A stretch of DNA of 64,000 nucleotides from Streptomyces humidus (lineage in GTDB: Bacteria; Actinomycetota; Actinomycetes; Streptomycetales; Streptomycetaceae), in NCBI RefSeq assembly GCF_014649655.1, contig NZ_BMTL01000018.1, forward strand, positions 1-64,000, given 5' to 3'. The position numbers were made by a program, and so were the translations under genes. This document shows positions 23,778 to 34,200 of the stretch, piece by piece. The first letter of the stretch is position 1; every line of letters begins with the position of its first letter. The notes under the pieces were generated by a model. That model did no database searches. It saw nothing but the letters and a program-made list of their open reading frames with translations, and had not been told where the DNA came from.

Positions 23778-26480
23778 CTACAGGGCGCCCTTGCGGCTCA
23801 GTTGGTTGAAGGCGAGCCAGCCGGGGAGGACCGGCAGCCACAGGGTCAGCAGGCGGTAGAGCAGCACCGCGGGAGCCGCGACCTCCTTGGGGAGCCCGAC
23901 CGCGATCAGACCGACCGTCAGGGTCGCCTCGACGGCGCCGACCCCGCCCGGCGTCGGCGCGGCGGAGCCGAGCGCGTTGCCGGCGAGGAAGACGACGGCG
24001 ACGCTGGCGATGCTCAGCGAGGTCGATCCGTCGCCGAACGCGCGGATCGACGCGTCCAGGCACATCACGAAGCACGCGGTGAGCAGAAGCATGCCGCCGA
24101 TGCCGGTGACCAGCTTCTGCGGCCGCTGCAGCACGTCCAGCATGCGCGGCACGACACCGGCGAACAGCGACCTCACGCGCGTGGAGACGAACTTGCGCAG
24201 GAACGGCACCGAGGTCACCACCAGCACGAGCACCGCCACGGTGAGCAGACCCGCGATGACCGTGCGGGACGGCGACAGCGACGGCGTCTTCTCCGTCCCG
24301 GTCAGATAGCCGAACGACAGCAGCATCAGGATGTGGCAGCCGAGCCCGAACAACTGCGACGCACCGACGCTGGCCACCGCGAGGCCCGGCCGCACCCCCG
24401 CGCGCTGCAGGAAGCGCGTGTTGAGAGCGACCCCGCCGACCGCGGCCGGAGCGACGATCTTCACGAAGGAACCGGCGACCTGGGCGGCCACGGTCCGCGG
24501 GAACGGCACCCGCTCCGGGACGAAGCCCAGCAGGCTCATCGCCGCGGCCACGTAACTGAGCGCCGAGAACAGCACGGCGGCGGCCACCCAGCCCCAGTCG
24601 GCGTTCTCGATGAGCGGGCCGAACTCGATGTGTGTGAGCTGCGTCAACAGGAAGTACGCGCCGATTGCGCCCGCGATGACACTCATCAGGGTGCGCGGCC
24701 GCACCCGCTCCAGCCGGGCCGGCTCGACCGGGGCCTGGGGGCGGATGAGCAGCACCTCGTGCCGGATCTGCGTCAGCAGGTCCTCCTCGCGTGCCTCCTC
24801 GCGGGCTTCCTCCACCGCCTCGTCGATGGCCCGTTTCTCTGCTCGAGCCTCCGCGCGTTCGGCCTTCTTGCCGGGCTTCTCCAGGACGACCGTCCCGGTG
24901 TCGTCGTGCCCTGCCGCCTCCAGGCGCGTCTGCTTGGCCTGCTGGGAGGCCCGCAGCACGGCCTCGCGCTCCCGCTGCGCCCGCTCGCGTGCCAGTCGGC
25001 GCAGCGTCGCGCGCGTGGAGCGGGTCAGCGCGATGGGCTGGAGCATCGGCAGGCAGTCCGCGACCGCGTCCGGTCCGAGGACGCCCACCGCGGAGGCCAC
25101 CGCACGTTCGGCGCCGACCCGCAGCCCGAGCGTCGTCACGAGCTGGGCCACGTCCATGCGCAGCAGCAGGTCGCCTGCCGCGATCTCACCGCCGCGCAGA
25201 TCGGTGAGGATCACCGTGCCGGAACGATCCACCAGGATCGCGTCGCCCGCGAGCCTGCGGTGCGCGATGCGCCGCGACTGCAGGGCCCGTACCTGGTGCC
25301 AGGCGTTGCGCAGCAGGTCGTCGGTGATCTCCTCGTCCGGCAGCGAGTCGAGGGTGCGGCCGCCGGTGTGCTCGTAGACGAGGATGACCGCGTCGGGCCC
25401 CAGCTCCGAGGTCGCGATCAACTTCGGCGCGTTGGCGCCCGCCGCGATGGCCGCGTAGGCGAGCAACGCCTCCTGTTCCAGGGCCTGGCGCAGCGACTGG
25501 AGGCTGCTGCGGGTGGCGAAGCCGCGCAGGGTCAGATTGCGCCACGCGCGGTAGAAGAACCCCTGGGCCTGCTGCTCCCGGTCGACGACCGTGACGTCCA
25601 GCGGCGGACCGTCCTCCAGGGTGACGAAGTAGCGTCGCCCGCGGTCGCCCTCGGCGGCGTCGGGGACCTCCTCGCGGGCCGCGCTCACCGGGCGGAACCC
25701 GACGTGCCGCAGACCCGCCATCAGGGTCCGTCCCGTGGGGCGCACGTTCGGCGAGCCGACCGCGTACAGCGTCCCGTACGCCACCGTCCATCCGATCAGC
25801 ACCGTGAGGATGATCGAGAAGGGCGTCGTGTAGCCGGTCACGAGCATCGAGAAGGCGTCCAGCAGCAGCACGATCCACAGCACAGAGCGCCAGCGCGGCC
25901 GCCGCGACATGCCGACGGCGGTCATGTAGGCGATGACGGGCGCCAGGTAGCCGTGCACCGGGTCGGTGAGGGCGTGGATGTCACCGGGGGAGGGCTGGGT
26001 GAGCGCTTCCTGGATCGAGTTCGGAGCGGCCTTGGCGACCCAGAGGTCGGTGGCGAGGGTCACACCGTGCGCGAGGACGGCCGCGAGGACGCCGTCGGCG
26101 ATGCGCAGCCCGTCCCGCTTGATCAACCGCTCGATCGCGAATGCTACGGGCACCAGCAGGATCGCGATGCTGGACGCCAGCCCCGCGATCTTGATCAGGA
26201 GATCGGGCGCCTGCCCGGTGCCCTTGTTGATGTCCTGTTCGAGGCCCGAGGTCGTTCCGTGCGCGAAGGCGGCGATGCCCAGCAGAACGACGATGCCGAG
26301 CACGCCGATCAGCAGGCGCATCAGGTCGGACGGACGGTGCACGCGCGCGGGAAGCAGGGGTTCGTCACCCTCCACCTCGTCGATGTGCACCTCCTCCAGT
26401 GCCTCTTCGGCGGTGTCCGGGCGCGGCGCAGCGTGAGAGGTGCCCTGCGCACCCTCAGCCTGCACGCCCTGCTGCTTCAT
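23778..26480 (-). CDS. Kinase-like domain fused to lysylphosphatidylglycerol-synthase-type TM domain
   Basis: A 900-residue membrane protein. Residues 50-245 carry several TM helices (LLIGVLGIVVLLGIAAFA and others). Residues about 265-500 form a soluble, kinase/phosphotransferase-like region (LIATSELGPDAVILVYEHTGGRTLDSL; HRRLAGDAILVDRSGTVILTDLRGG), in which the catalytic HxDxxxxN is altered to HRRLAGDAIL. A charged coiled segment covers about 505-600, and the rest is an eight-helix LPG_synthase_TM/UPF0104 flippase-type domain ending PTPGGVGAVEATLTVGLIAVGLP. It resembles the membrane half of MprF without its synthase domain. I infer lipid-linked substrate flipping gated by a pseudokinase. The ATG at 26480 is preferred over GTG 26504. 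Confidence 0.8.
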   Translation of the reverse strand: MKQQGVQAEGAQGTSHAAPRPDTAEEALEEVHIDEVEGDEPLLPARVHRPSDLMRLLIGVLGIVVLLGIAAFAHGTTSGLEQDINKGTGQAPDLLIKIAGLASSIAILLVPVAFAIERLIKRDGLRIADGVLAAVLAHGVTLATDLWVAKAAPNSIQEALTQPSPGDIHALTDPVHGYLAPVIAYMTAVGMSRRPRWRSVLWIVLLLDAFSMLVTGYTTPFSIILTVLIGWTVAYGTLYAVGSPNVRPTGRTLMAGLRHVGFRPVSAAREEVPDAAEGDRGRRYFVTLEDGPPLDVTVVDREQQAQGFFYRAWRNLTLRGFATRSSLQSLRQALEQEALLAYAAIAAGANAPKLIATSELGPDAVILVYEHTGGRTLDSLPDEEITDDLLRNAWHQVRALQSRRIAHRRLAGDAILVDRSGTVILTDLRGGEIAAGDLLLRMDVAQLVTTLGLRVGAERAVASAVGVLGPDAVADCLPMLQPIALTRSTRATLRRLARERAQREREAVLRASQQAKQTRLEAAGHDDTGTVVLEKPGKKAERAEARAEKRAIDEAVEEAREEAREEDLLTQIRHEVLLIRPQAPVEPARLERVRPRTLMSVIAGAIGAYFLLTQLTHIEFGPLIENADWGWVAAAVLFSALSYVAAAMSLLGFVPERVPFPRTVAAQVAGSFVKIVAPAAVGGVALNTRFLQRAGVRPGLAVASVGASQLFGLGCHILMLLSFGYLTGTEKTPSLSPSRTVIAGLLTVAVLVLVVTSVPFLRKFVSTRVRSLFAGVVPRMLDVLQRPQKLVTGIGGMLLLTACFVMCLDASIRAFGDGSTSLSIASVAVVFLAGNALGSAAPTPGGVGAVEATLTVGLIAVGLPKEVAAPAVLLYRLLTLWLPVLPGWLAFNQLSRKGAL

Positions 26481-26665
26481 CGTCTCTTCTTGGTCTCGTA
26501 TCACCGGTCACCGCCCGCACGATGGTGGCATGCCGCACCGACACACGGGGGCATCAGGGTGCAAATGCGGGGGCGCACAGTCTGCCCGACGGGCCGTCGG
26601 GGAGCGAGAGGCACACGGAGTCGCGGCCCGTCGCATTGTCGGTGCCGTGGGGCAGGATGGTGCGG

Positions 26666-27052
26666 ATGAGCGAGCAGAGCCTTCCGGACGACGCCCGCCC
26701 GGAGTACACCGACGCGCTGCCGGAGTACGCCGAGCGGGTCCTCGAGGTCGCGGAGCTGATCCCATCCGGCCGGGTCATGACGTACGGGGACGTCGCGGAG
26801 TGGCTGGAGGAGGGCGGGCCGAGACAGGTCGGCCGGGTCATGGCGCTCTACGGCGGCGCCGCCCCGTGGTGGCGTGTCGTGCGCGCGGACGGGATGCTGC
26901 TTCCCGGCCATGAGCTGCGGGCGCTGAACCACTACCGCGCCGAGGGCACCCCGCTGAAGGAGGCGAGCAGGGCGGCCGAGGGCCATGTGCCGCGTCTCGA
27001 CATGAGACGGGCGAGATGGGACGGCGGCGCAGACACGGGAGGTCACACCTGA
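26666..27052 (+). CDS. Alkyltransferase-like protein (ATL; MGMT family without catalytic Cys)
   Basis: A 128-residue protein with the MGMT DNA-binding fold (VLEVAELIPSGRVMTYGDVAEWL, then GPRQVGRVMALYGGAAPWWRVV). In alkyltransferases the motif is PCHRV. Here it is PWWRV (W68 in place of Cys, W69 in place of His), which marks an ATL. ATLs bind O6-alkylguanine, flip it and hand the lesion to nucleotide excision repair. Its place just before adnAB, nudC and uvrD2 fits a repair cluster. An ATG three codons upstream (26657) is a possible alternative start. Confidence 0.9.
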   Translation: MSEQSLPDDARPEYTDALPEYAERVLEVAELIPSGRVMTYGDVAEWLEEGGPRQVGRVMALYGGAAPWWRVVRADGMLLPGHELRALNHYRAEGTPLKEASRAAEGHVPRLDMRRARWDGGADTGGHT

Positions 27053-27363
27053 CAGCTTCCGCCATCGAGCGGGGCCGGGGGGATCTTGTGGCTCGTACGG
27101 GGGAAACTGTGCAAACAGGGCACGCCCGCGGCATGGCGTACGTTCGAGGGGCGAGGGACGCGCGTGGCCTGCGGGCCGGGAGGGCTGTGCGGGCAACCGG
27201 GTTCGCGTGGGCGACCGGCATTGTGAGGGAAGAATCGGAAGCTGTCCTTCCGGGCTGCCGGTCGGCGTAGCGTCGGCCGCACACGTCCCCCTCATCCCGC
27301 GATCACCGCTCTTCCCGAGCGTCGCTCCGTCAACCAGCACACCCACCAGGACCGGCGAACCAC
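27053..27363. other. Intergenic region upstream of adnA
   Basis: A 311-bp region with no credible gene. It should hold the adnA promoter; a TAGCGT at about 27270 is a weak -10 candidate without a good -35. No repeats or hairpins of note were seen. Confidence 0.45.
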
Positions 27364-30300
27364 GTGAGCTCCTCTTCCTCCACCAGGCGCCTGTCGCACC
27401 CCCAGGGTCGACAGGGGAGCCGTGGCGCTTACCGACTGGTGCGTACCCCGGCGGCCCGGGCGGACGCCCCTCGTCTGGACGCCGCCCAGCGCTCGGTGGT
27501 TGACCACGGCGCCGGTCCGCTGCTCGTCCTGGCAGGTCCGGGCACGGGGAAGACCACCACGCTCGTCGAGTCGGTGGCGGCCAGGATCGACCGCGGCGGC
27601 GACCCCGCGCGCATCCTGGTGCTCACCTTCAGCCGCAAGGCGGCCGTCGAACTGCGCGACCGGATGGCGCACCGCATGGGCGCCGCCCACGCGCCCCAGG
27701 CCACCACCTTCCACTCGTACTGTTACGCCCTTGTCCGCGCCCATCAGGACGCCGAGCTGTTCGTCGAACCCCTGAGGCTGCTGTCCGGCCCCGAGCAGGA
27801 CGTGGCCGTCCGCGAGCTGCTCGCCGGCCAGCTCGACCTGCAACGGCTCGGCCTCGCGCACGTGAGGTGGCCGGACGAACTGCGGGCCTGCCTCACCACC
27901 CGCGGTTTCGCCGACGAGGTCCGCGCGGTGCTGGCCCGCAGTCGCGAACTGGGCCTGGACCCCGCTTCCCTGGACGCCTTCGCCCACCGCATCGGCCGTC
28001 CCGACTGGCGGGCCGCCGCCGCCTTCCTGGCCGAGTACCTGGACGTGCTCGACCTGCACGGCGTGATCGACTACGCGGAACTCGTCCACCGCGCGGTCCT
28101 CCTCGCCCATCGCGCCGAGGTCGCCCGACGGCTCGCCGCCCAGTACGACGCGGTGTTCGTCGACGAGTACCAGGACACCGACCCGGCCCAGGTGCGGCTG
28201 CTGCGGGCCCTCGCCGGCGGCGGCCGCACCCTGGTCGCCTTCGGCGACCCCGACCAGTCGATCTACACCTTCCGGGGCGCCGACGTGAACGGCATCCTGG
28301 ACTTCCCGCATGCCTTCCCGCGCCGCGACGGCCGTCCGGCCCCTGTCGAGGTCCTGCGCACCTCCCGTCGCTCCGGAGCCGCCCTGCTGGCCGCCACCCG
28401 GCTGCTGACCCAGCGGATGCCGCTGACCCGCCTGCCCGCCGAAAAGGTCCGCGCCCACCGCGAACTCGCCGCCGCACGGGACGGCGGCAGCGTCGAGGTC
28501 CACACGTACCCGACCCCGGGCGCCGAGCTCGACAACATCGCCGACATCCTGCGCCGCGCGCATCTGGAGGACGGCGTGCCGTGGGGCGAGATGGCCGTCC
28601 TGGTGCGCGCCGGCTCCCGCACGATCCCGACCGTCCGCCGCGCCCTCACGTCCGCCGGCGTCCCGCTCGACATCGACGGCGACGACCTCCCCCTGCGCCA
28701 CGAACCGGCGGTCGCCCCCCTGCTGACGGCTCTGCGGGCGGTCGCCACGGCGGAGACCGCCCGGCCGGCGGCCGCCACGCCGTCGGCGACCGCCTCGGTG
28801 TCACCCGACGGGGACGTCGACCAGGCGGGCGCGCCCGATCCGGGGACGGCGCAGGAGACAGGGGGCATCAGGGGCTCCCAGGGCCCAGGGCACTCCGAGA
28901 GCCCGGGGGACTCCGAGGCGCCAGGGTGCTCAGGGGACTCCGACAGCGGGGGAGACACCGACGCCCCGGCGAACCCCGGCGGTGCGGAGGCCACGAAGGC
29001 GGCGGAGTCCGTGGAGGCGGCGGAGTCCGTGGAGCACGCCCAGGACACCGGAGGCGCCGACGGCTGCTGGCTCGACACAGAGACCGCCCTCACCCTGCTC
29101 GCCTCACCCCTCGCCGGCATGGACGCTGCCGATCTGCGCCGACTCGGCCGTGCGCTGCGCGAGGAGGAGCGCGCCGCCGGCGACCCGCTGCCGCCGCCCT
29201 CCGACGTCCTGCTCGCCCGGGCGCTGGCCCAGCCGGAGCGGCTGGTCGCCCACGACCCGGCCTACGCGCGCGGCGCCCAGCGCCTGGGCGCGCTGCTGGC
29301 GACGGCCCGTGAGCGGCTCGCGCGCGGCGGCACGGCCGAGGAGGCGTTGTGGGACCTCTGGGACGGCACGCCCTGGCCGGCGCGTCTGGAGCGGGCCGCC
29401 CGACGCGGCGGCGCGGCCGGCCGCAACGCCGACCGGGACCTGGACGCCGTGTGCGCGCTGTTCGCCACCGCCGCGCGCGCGGAGGAGCGCACCGGCGGGC
29501 GGGGCGCCCTGAACTTCCTGGCCGAGATCGAGGCCGAGGACATCGCCGCCGACACCCTCGCCCGCCGGGCCGTACGCCCCGAAGCGGTGCGTCTGATGAC
29601 CGCCCACCGCGCCAAGGGCCTGGAGTGGAGCCTGGTGGTGGTGGCCGGCGTGCAGGAGGGCCTGTGGCCGGACCTGCGCCGCCGCGGCTCGCTCCTGGAG
29701 GCCGACCGCATCGGCCGCGACGGACTCGCCGAGCCGCTCACCCCGGGCGCGCTGCTCGCCGAGGAGCGCCGCCTCTTCTACGTCGCCGCCACCCGCGCGC
29801 GGGAGCGGCTCGTCGTCACCGCCGTGAAGGCGCCCGCCGACGACGGTGACCAGCCCTCCCGCTTCCTGACCGAACTCGGCGTCGAACCCCAGGACGTCAC
29901 GAGCCGCCCCCGCCGCCCCCTGTCGGTCGCCGCTCTGGTCGCCGAACTGCGCGCCGCGACGGTCGACCCGCGCGCCTCCGCCGCGCTCAGGGAGGCGGCC
30001 GCCCGTCGTCTGGCCCGGCTGGCGGCGCTCGCCGACGAGGACGGCAGGCCCCTGGTGCCGGCCGCCCACCCCTACCGCTGGTGGGGCATGTTCGAGCCGA
30101 CCGAGAGCAAGGTTCCGCTGCGCGACCGGGACCAGCCCGTCGTGCTCTCCGGCAGCGCCCTGGACCAGCTCGCCAACACCTGTGCGCTGCAGTGGTTCCT
30201 GGGCCGCGAGGTGAAGGCCGACGCCCCCGCCACGGTCGCCCAGGGCTTCGGCAACGTGGTGCACGTCCTCGCCGACGAGGTCGCCTCCGGGCACACCCCG

Positions 30301-30939
30301 GCGGACCTCGACGTGCTCATGGAACGCCTCGACTCCGTGTGGAACGCCCTCGCCTTCGACGCCCCCTGGAAGTCGGCGCAGGAGAAGGCACACGCGCGTG
30401 TGGCGCTCGAACGCTTCCTGCAGTGGCATGTGATGGACCGCACGGGCCGCACCCCGGTCGCCAGCGAGCACGACTTCGACGTCACGCTCGAAGCAGGCGA
30501 GTACGAGGTCCGCATCCGCGGCCAGATGGACCGCGTGGAGGCGGACGGCGACGGCCGCGCCTATGTCGTCGACTTCAAGACGGGCAAGCAGGCGCCGACC
30601 GCCCGTGAGGTGGAGCGCCACCCCCAGCTCGCCGTCTACCAGCTGGCCGTGCGTGAAGGCGCCGTCGACGAGGCGTTCGACGGCGTGCGGCCCGTACCGG
30701 GCGGCGCGGAACTCGTGCAGCTGCGTCAGGGCGCCGCCAAGCGGGACGGCGGCGACGCCCTGCCCAAGGTGCAGGCCCAGGAGCCGCTGGAGGGCGAGTG
30801 GGTCGGCGACCTGCTCGCCACGGCGGCCGGCAAGGTCCTCGACGAGCGGTTCACTCCGACCGCGGGTCAGCAGTGCGCCCACTGCGCGTTCCGCGCCTCG
30901 TGCAGCGCTCGGCCCGAAGGACGGCACGTCGTCGACTGA
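27364..30939 (+). CDS. adnA: AdnA: UvrD-like helicase with C-terminal Fe-S PD-(D/E)XK nuclease
   Basis: A 1191-residue protein from GTG 27364. Helicase motifs: Walker A AGPGTGKT (57-64), DEYQDTDPAQ (motif II), GDPDQSIYTFRGA and, late, MTAHRAKGLEWSLVVVAG. The C-terminal nuclease has RGQMDRVEADGDGRAYVVDFKTGKQ (D1070, K1072). An iron-sulfur-type cysteine set is visible, C940 plus CAHCAFRASC (C1171, C1174, C1180), as in AddB-type nucleases. AdnA and AdnB form the actinobacterial end-resection motor that replaces RecBCD/AddAB. Residues about 463-565 are an unusual Gly/Ser/Pro/Glu low-complexity insertion within the helicase. The GTG has no clear SD. It is encoded upstream of adnB with a 268-bp gap. 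Confidence 0.9.
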   Translation: MSSSSSTRRLSHPQGRQGSRGAYRLVRTPAARADAPRLDAAQRSVVDHGAGPLLVLAGPGTGKTTTLVESVAARIDRGGDPARILVLTFSRKAAVELRDRMAHRMGAAHAPQATTFHSYCYALVRAHQDAELFVEPLRLLSGPEQDVAVRELLAGQLDLQRLGLAHVRWPDELRACLTTRGFADEVRAVLARSRELGLDPASLDAFAHRIGRPDWRAAAAFLAEYLDVLDLHGVIDYAELVHRAVLLAHRAEVARRLAAQYDAVFVDEYQDTDPAQVRLLRALAGGGRTLVAFGDPDQSIYTFRGADVNGILDFPHAFPRRDGRPAPVEVLRTSRRSGAALLAATRLLTQRMPLTRLPAEKVRAHRELAAARDGGSVEVHTYPTPGAELDNIADILRRAHLEDGVPWGEMAVLVRAGSRTIPTVRRALTSAGVPLDIDGDDLPLRHEPAVAPLLTALRAVATAETARPAAATPSATASVSPDGDVDQAGAPDPGTAQETGGIRGSQGPGHSESPGDSEAPGCSGDSDSGGDTDAPANPGGAEATKAAESVEAAESVEHAQDTGGADGCWLDTETALTLLASPLAGMDAADLRRLGRALREEERAAGDPLPPPSDVLLARALAQPERLVAHDPAYARGAQRLGALLATARERLARGGTAEEALWDLWDGTPWPARLERAARRGGAAGRNADRDLDAVCALFATAARAEERTGGRGALNFLAEIEAEDIAADTLARRAVRPEAVRLMTAHRAKGLEWSLVVVAGVQEGLWPDLRRRGSLLEADRIGRDGLAEPLTPGALLAEERRLFYVAATRARERLVVTAVKAPADDGDQPSRFLTELGVEPQDVTSRPRRPLSVAALVAELRAATVDPRASAALREAAARRLARLAALADEDGRPLVPAAHPYRWWGMFEPTESKVPLRDRDQPVVLSGSALDQLANTCALQWFLGREVKADAPATVAQGFGNVVHVLADEVASGHTPADLDVLMERLDSVWNALAFDAPWKSAQEKAHARVALERFLQWHVMDRTGRTPVASEHDFDVTLEAGEYEVRIRGQMDRVEADGDGRAYVVDFKTGKQAPTAREVERHPQLAVYQLAVREGAVDEAFDGVRPVPGGAELVQLRQGAAKRDGGDALPKVQAQEPLEGEWVGDLLATAAGKVLDERFTPTAGQQCAHCAFRASCSARPEGRHVVD

Positions 30940-31048
30940 GCCGACCGAGCCGACCGAGCCGGGCGAATCGGGGGATCGGGCGAAGCGAGCGAGTCGGAAG
31001 AGTCAGGGACGGTCGAGTGGGTCGAGCGAGCCGGGGCGCCGGAGGGCC

Positions 31049-31075
31049 GGGTGGGCCGGGGAGCCGGGGGAGCGG
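31049..31075 (+). promoter_or_regulatory. G-quadruplex-type motif between adnA and adnB
   Basis: Five runs of three or more G with short loops (G3-N1-G3-N2-G4-N4-G5-N2-G3) on the coding strand, about 130 bp before the adnB start. In RNA or DNA this could fold and affect read-through. It is also within what GC bias could produce. Confidence 0.4.
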
Positions 31076-31207
31076 GCGTCGGCAGATGTCGAGCGAGGTC
31101 TTCCCGTACGGGTGTGACGGACCGCACCACCGGCGCCGACCTGCGTTTCTGCCGAAGTGACGGGTGATTTGTCATCGAGTGTCAGTGCCCGCCGCTAGCC
31201 TCTCCCC

Positions 31208-34200
31208 ATGCCCGCCCGTATCAGCGATCCCGAGCAGCTCAAGGAGCTCCTCGGGATCCCCTTCACCCCGGAGCAGACGGCCTGCATCATCGCGCCGCCC
31301 GCCCCGCAGGTGATCGTGGCCGGGGCCGGATCGGGCAAGACGACCGTGATGGCGGCGCGCGTGGTGTGGCTGGTCGGCACCGGCCAGGTCGCTCCCGAGC
31401 AGGTCCTCGGCCTGACCTTCACCAACAAGGCCGCCGGAGAACTCGCCGAGCGCGTCCGCAAGGCACTGGTCAGGGCAGGCGTCACCGACCCCGACGTCAT
31501 CGACCCCGACAACCCGCCGGGCGAGCCGGCGATCTCCACCTACCACGCCTTCGCCGGCCGTCTGCTGACCGATCACGGCCTGCGCATCGGACTGGAGCCG
31601 ACGGCCCGCCTGCTCGCCGACGCCACCCGCTACCAGCTCGCCGCGCGCGTGCTGCGCGAGGCGCCCGGCCCCTATCCGTCGCTCACCCGCTCCTTCGCCG
31701 ATCTGATCAGCGATCTCCTCGCGCTCGACGCCGAGCTCGCCGAGCACCTCGTGCGGCCCGAGGACCTGCGCCGGTGGGACGCCGGGCTGCTGCAGTCCCT
31801 GGAGGGCGCCCGACTCAGCAACGCCGATCTGCGCAAGGCGCCCGAGACGGCCGCCGCCCGGCGTGAACTGGCCGACCTGGTGCTGCGCTACCGGGCCGCC
31901 AAACGCGAGCGCGATCTGCTCGACTTCGGCGACCAGATCGCCCTGGCGGCACAACTCGCCCAGGTTCCCGAAGTGGGCCCCCTTCTGCGGGACGAGTTCC
32001 GCGTGGTCCTGCTCGACGAGTACCAGGACACCTCGGTGGCCCAGCGCATTCTCCTGGCCGGGCTGTTCGGCGAAGGCACCGGCCACCCCGTGACCGCCGT
32101 CGGCGACCCCTGCCAGGCCATCTACGGCTGGCGTGGCGCGTCCGTCGCCAACCTCGACGACTTCCCCGAGCACTTTGCGCACGCCGACGGAAGCACGGCG
32201 CGGCGTCAGTCGCTCAGCGAGAACCGCCGCAGCGGCGGCCGCCTCCTGGAGCTCGCGAACGGCCTCGCCGAGCCCCTGCGCGCCATGCACGCGGGCGTGG
32301 AGGCGCTCAGCCCCGCACCCGGCGCCGAACGTGACGGAATGGTCCGCTGCGCCCTTGTGACCACGCACGCCGAGGAGATGGACTGGATCGCCGACTCGGT
32401 CGCCCATCTCGTGCGCACCGGCAAGGAGCCCGGCGAGATCGCCGTCCTGTGCCGCACGGCCGGCGACTTCGCCGAGATCCAGGGCGCGTTGGTCGCCCGG
32501 GACATCCCCGTCGAGGTCGTGGGCCTGTCAGGGCTCCTGCATCTGCCCGAGGTCGCGGACCTCGTCGCCGTCTGCGAGGTCCTGCAGGATCCGGGAGCCA
32601 ACGCGTCCCTGGTCCGGCTGCTCAGCGGCCCGCGCTGGCGCATCGGCCCACGCGACCTCGCCCTCCTGGGCCGGCGGGCCCGGCTGCTCGTCAGCCACGC
32701 GCGCGGGGGCGGCGACGACGACCCGGACCGCCGCCTCGCCGAGGCCGTCGAAGGGGTCGATCCGTCCGAGGTGATATCGCTCGCGGACGCCCTCGACACC
32801 TTCCTGGAGACACCCCTGTACGCGGACGGCGGCACCGGGGACGACGACGGGCTGCCCTTCTCACCGGACGCGCGGGTGCGTTTCGCGCGACTGGCCACCG
32901 AACTGCGCGACCTGCGCCGCTCGCTTGCCGACCCCCTGATGGACGTCCTGCACCGCGTCCTGGCCGTCACCGGACTGGAGGTCGAACTGTCGGCGTCCCC
33001 GCAGGCCCTGGCCGCCCGACGCCGCGAGACACTGGCCAACTTCCTCGACATCGCCGCCTCCTTCGCCGCCCACGAGAGCGAGGCGAGCCTGCTGGCCTTC
33101 CTCGGCTTCCTGCGCACCGCCGCCCAGTACGAGAAGGGCCTGGACAACGCGCTCCCCGGCGGTGAGAACACCGTCAAGGTGCTCACCGCGCACCGGTCCA
33201 AGGGCCTGGAGTGGGACGTCGTAGCCGTCCCCGGCCTGGTCGACGGTGCCTTTCCCAGCGGTCAGGGCCGGGAGAAGTGGACCGCGCAGGCCAAGGTGCT
33301 GCCGCACGAGCTGCGCGGCGACGCCGACACGCTCCCCGACGTGGAGTCCTGGGACGCGCGAGGCATGAAAGCCTTCCACGAGGCCATGAAGGACCATCAG
33401 CACACCGAGGAACTCCGCCTCGGCTACGTCACCTTCACCCGCCCGCGCTCCCTCCTCCTGGGCTCCGGCCACTGGTGGGGCCCCACCCAGAAGAAGCCCC
33501 GCGGGCCGTCCGGCTTCCTCCAGGCCCTGCACGACCACTGCGCGGCCGGGCACGGCGAGATCGAGGTCTGGGCGGACGAACCGGAGGAGGGTGAGGAGAA
33601 TCCCGCCCTGCACCGGGCCACGCTCGACCAGGTGTGGCCGCTCCCGCTGGACGACGCCGCGCTGGCCCGTCGGCGCGCCGCCGCCGAGACCGTCCTCGCC
33701 CACCTGGAGAACCTCGCCGCGCACGAGGACGGCCACCCGGCGGCCCCCCACGACTCCGACGCCTACGACGACCCCGACTGGCCCTCTCCGCCGGACGAGG
33801 ACGAGCCGCCCTATGACGAAGCAGACCCCTTCGCTGCGGACCCCTTCGAGGACGCGCCCTTCGAAGCAGACCCCTTCGAGGACGCGCCTTCGCCTTACGA
33901 AGACGCGCCTTACGAAGACGCGCGTTCCGAAGACACGCCCGTCGCGAACCCTCGCGGCGAGGCCCGCCCCTCCGTGCCCCACCAGACCACGGGCCCCGAC
34001 TTCGACGCCGTCCGCCCGCGCGGGAACCGTCTCACCCCCGAGGAGGCCCGCGCCGTCGCCTCCTGGGACCGTGACCTGGACGCGCTCGCCGGGGAACTGT
34101 TGCGTGCCCGCCGGAGTGTCACGGACGTCCCCCTGCCGACAACCCTGACCGCCTCCCAGGTGCTGCGGCTGGCCACCGACCCGGACGGTCTCGCCCAGGA

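Noticed and set aside
21765..26669. 1634-residue open frame opposite the S33 peptidase and flippase-like genes
   Set aside because: A GC-rich shadow. Its composition (Arg, His, Gln, Gly) and lack of domains contrast with clear genes on the other strand.
20431..27052. Recent horizontal transfer of the peptidase/flippase region
   Set aside because: Composition and codon style match the surrounding core genes, and the order agrees with the conserved Streptomyces block as I recall it.
26838..27284. 148-residue minus-strand ORF opposite the ATL gene
   Set aside because: Arg/Pro-rich, no ribosome site, and fully explained as the shadow of the ATL gene and the adnA upstream region.
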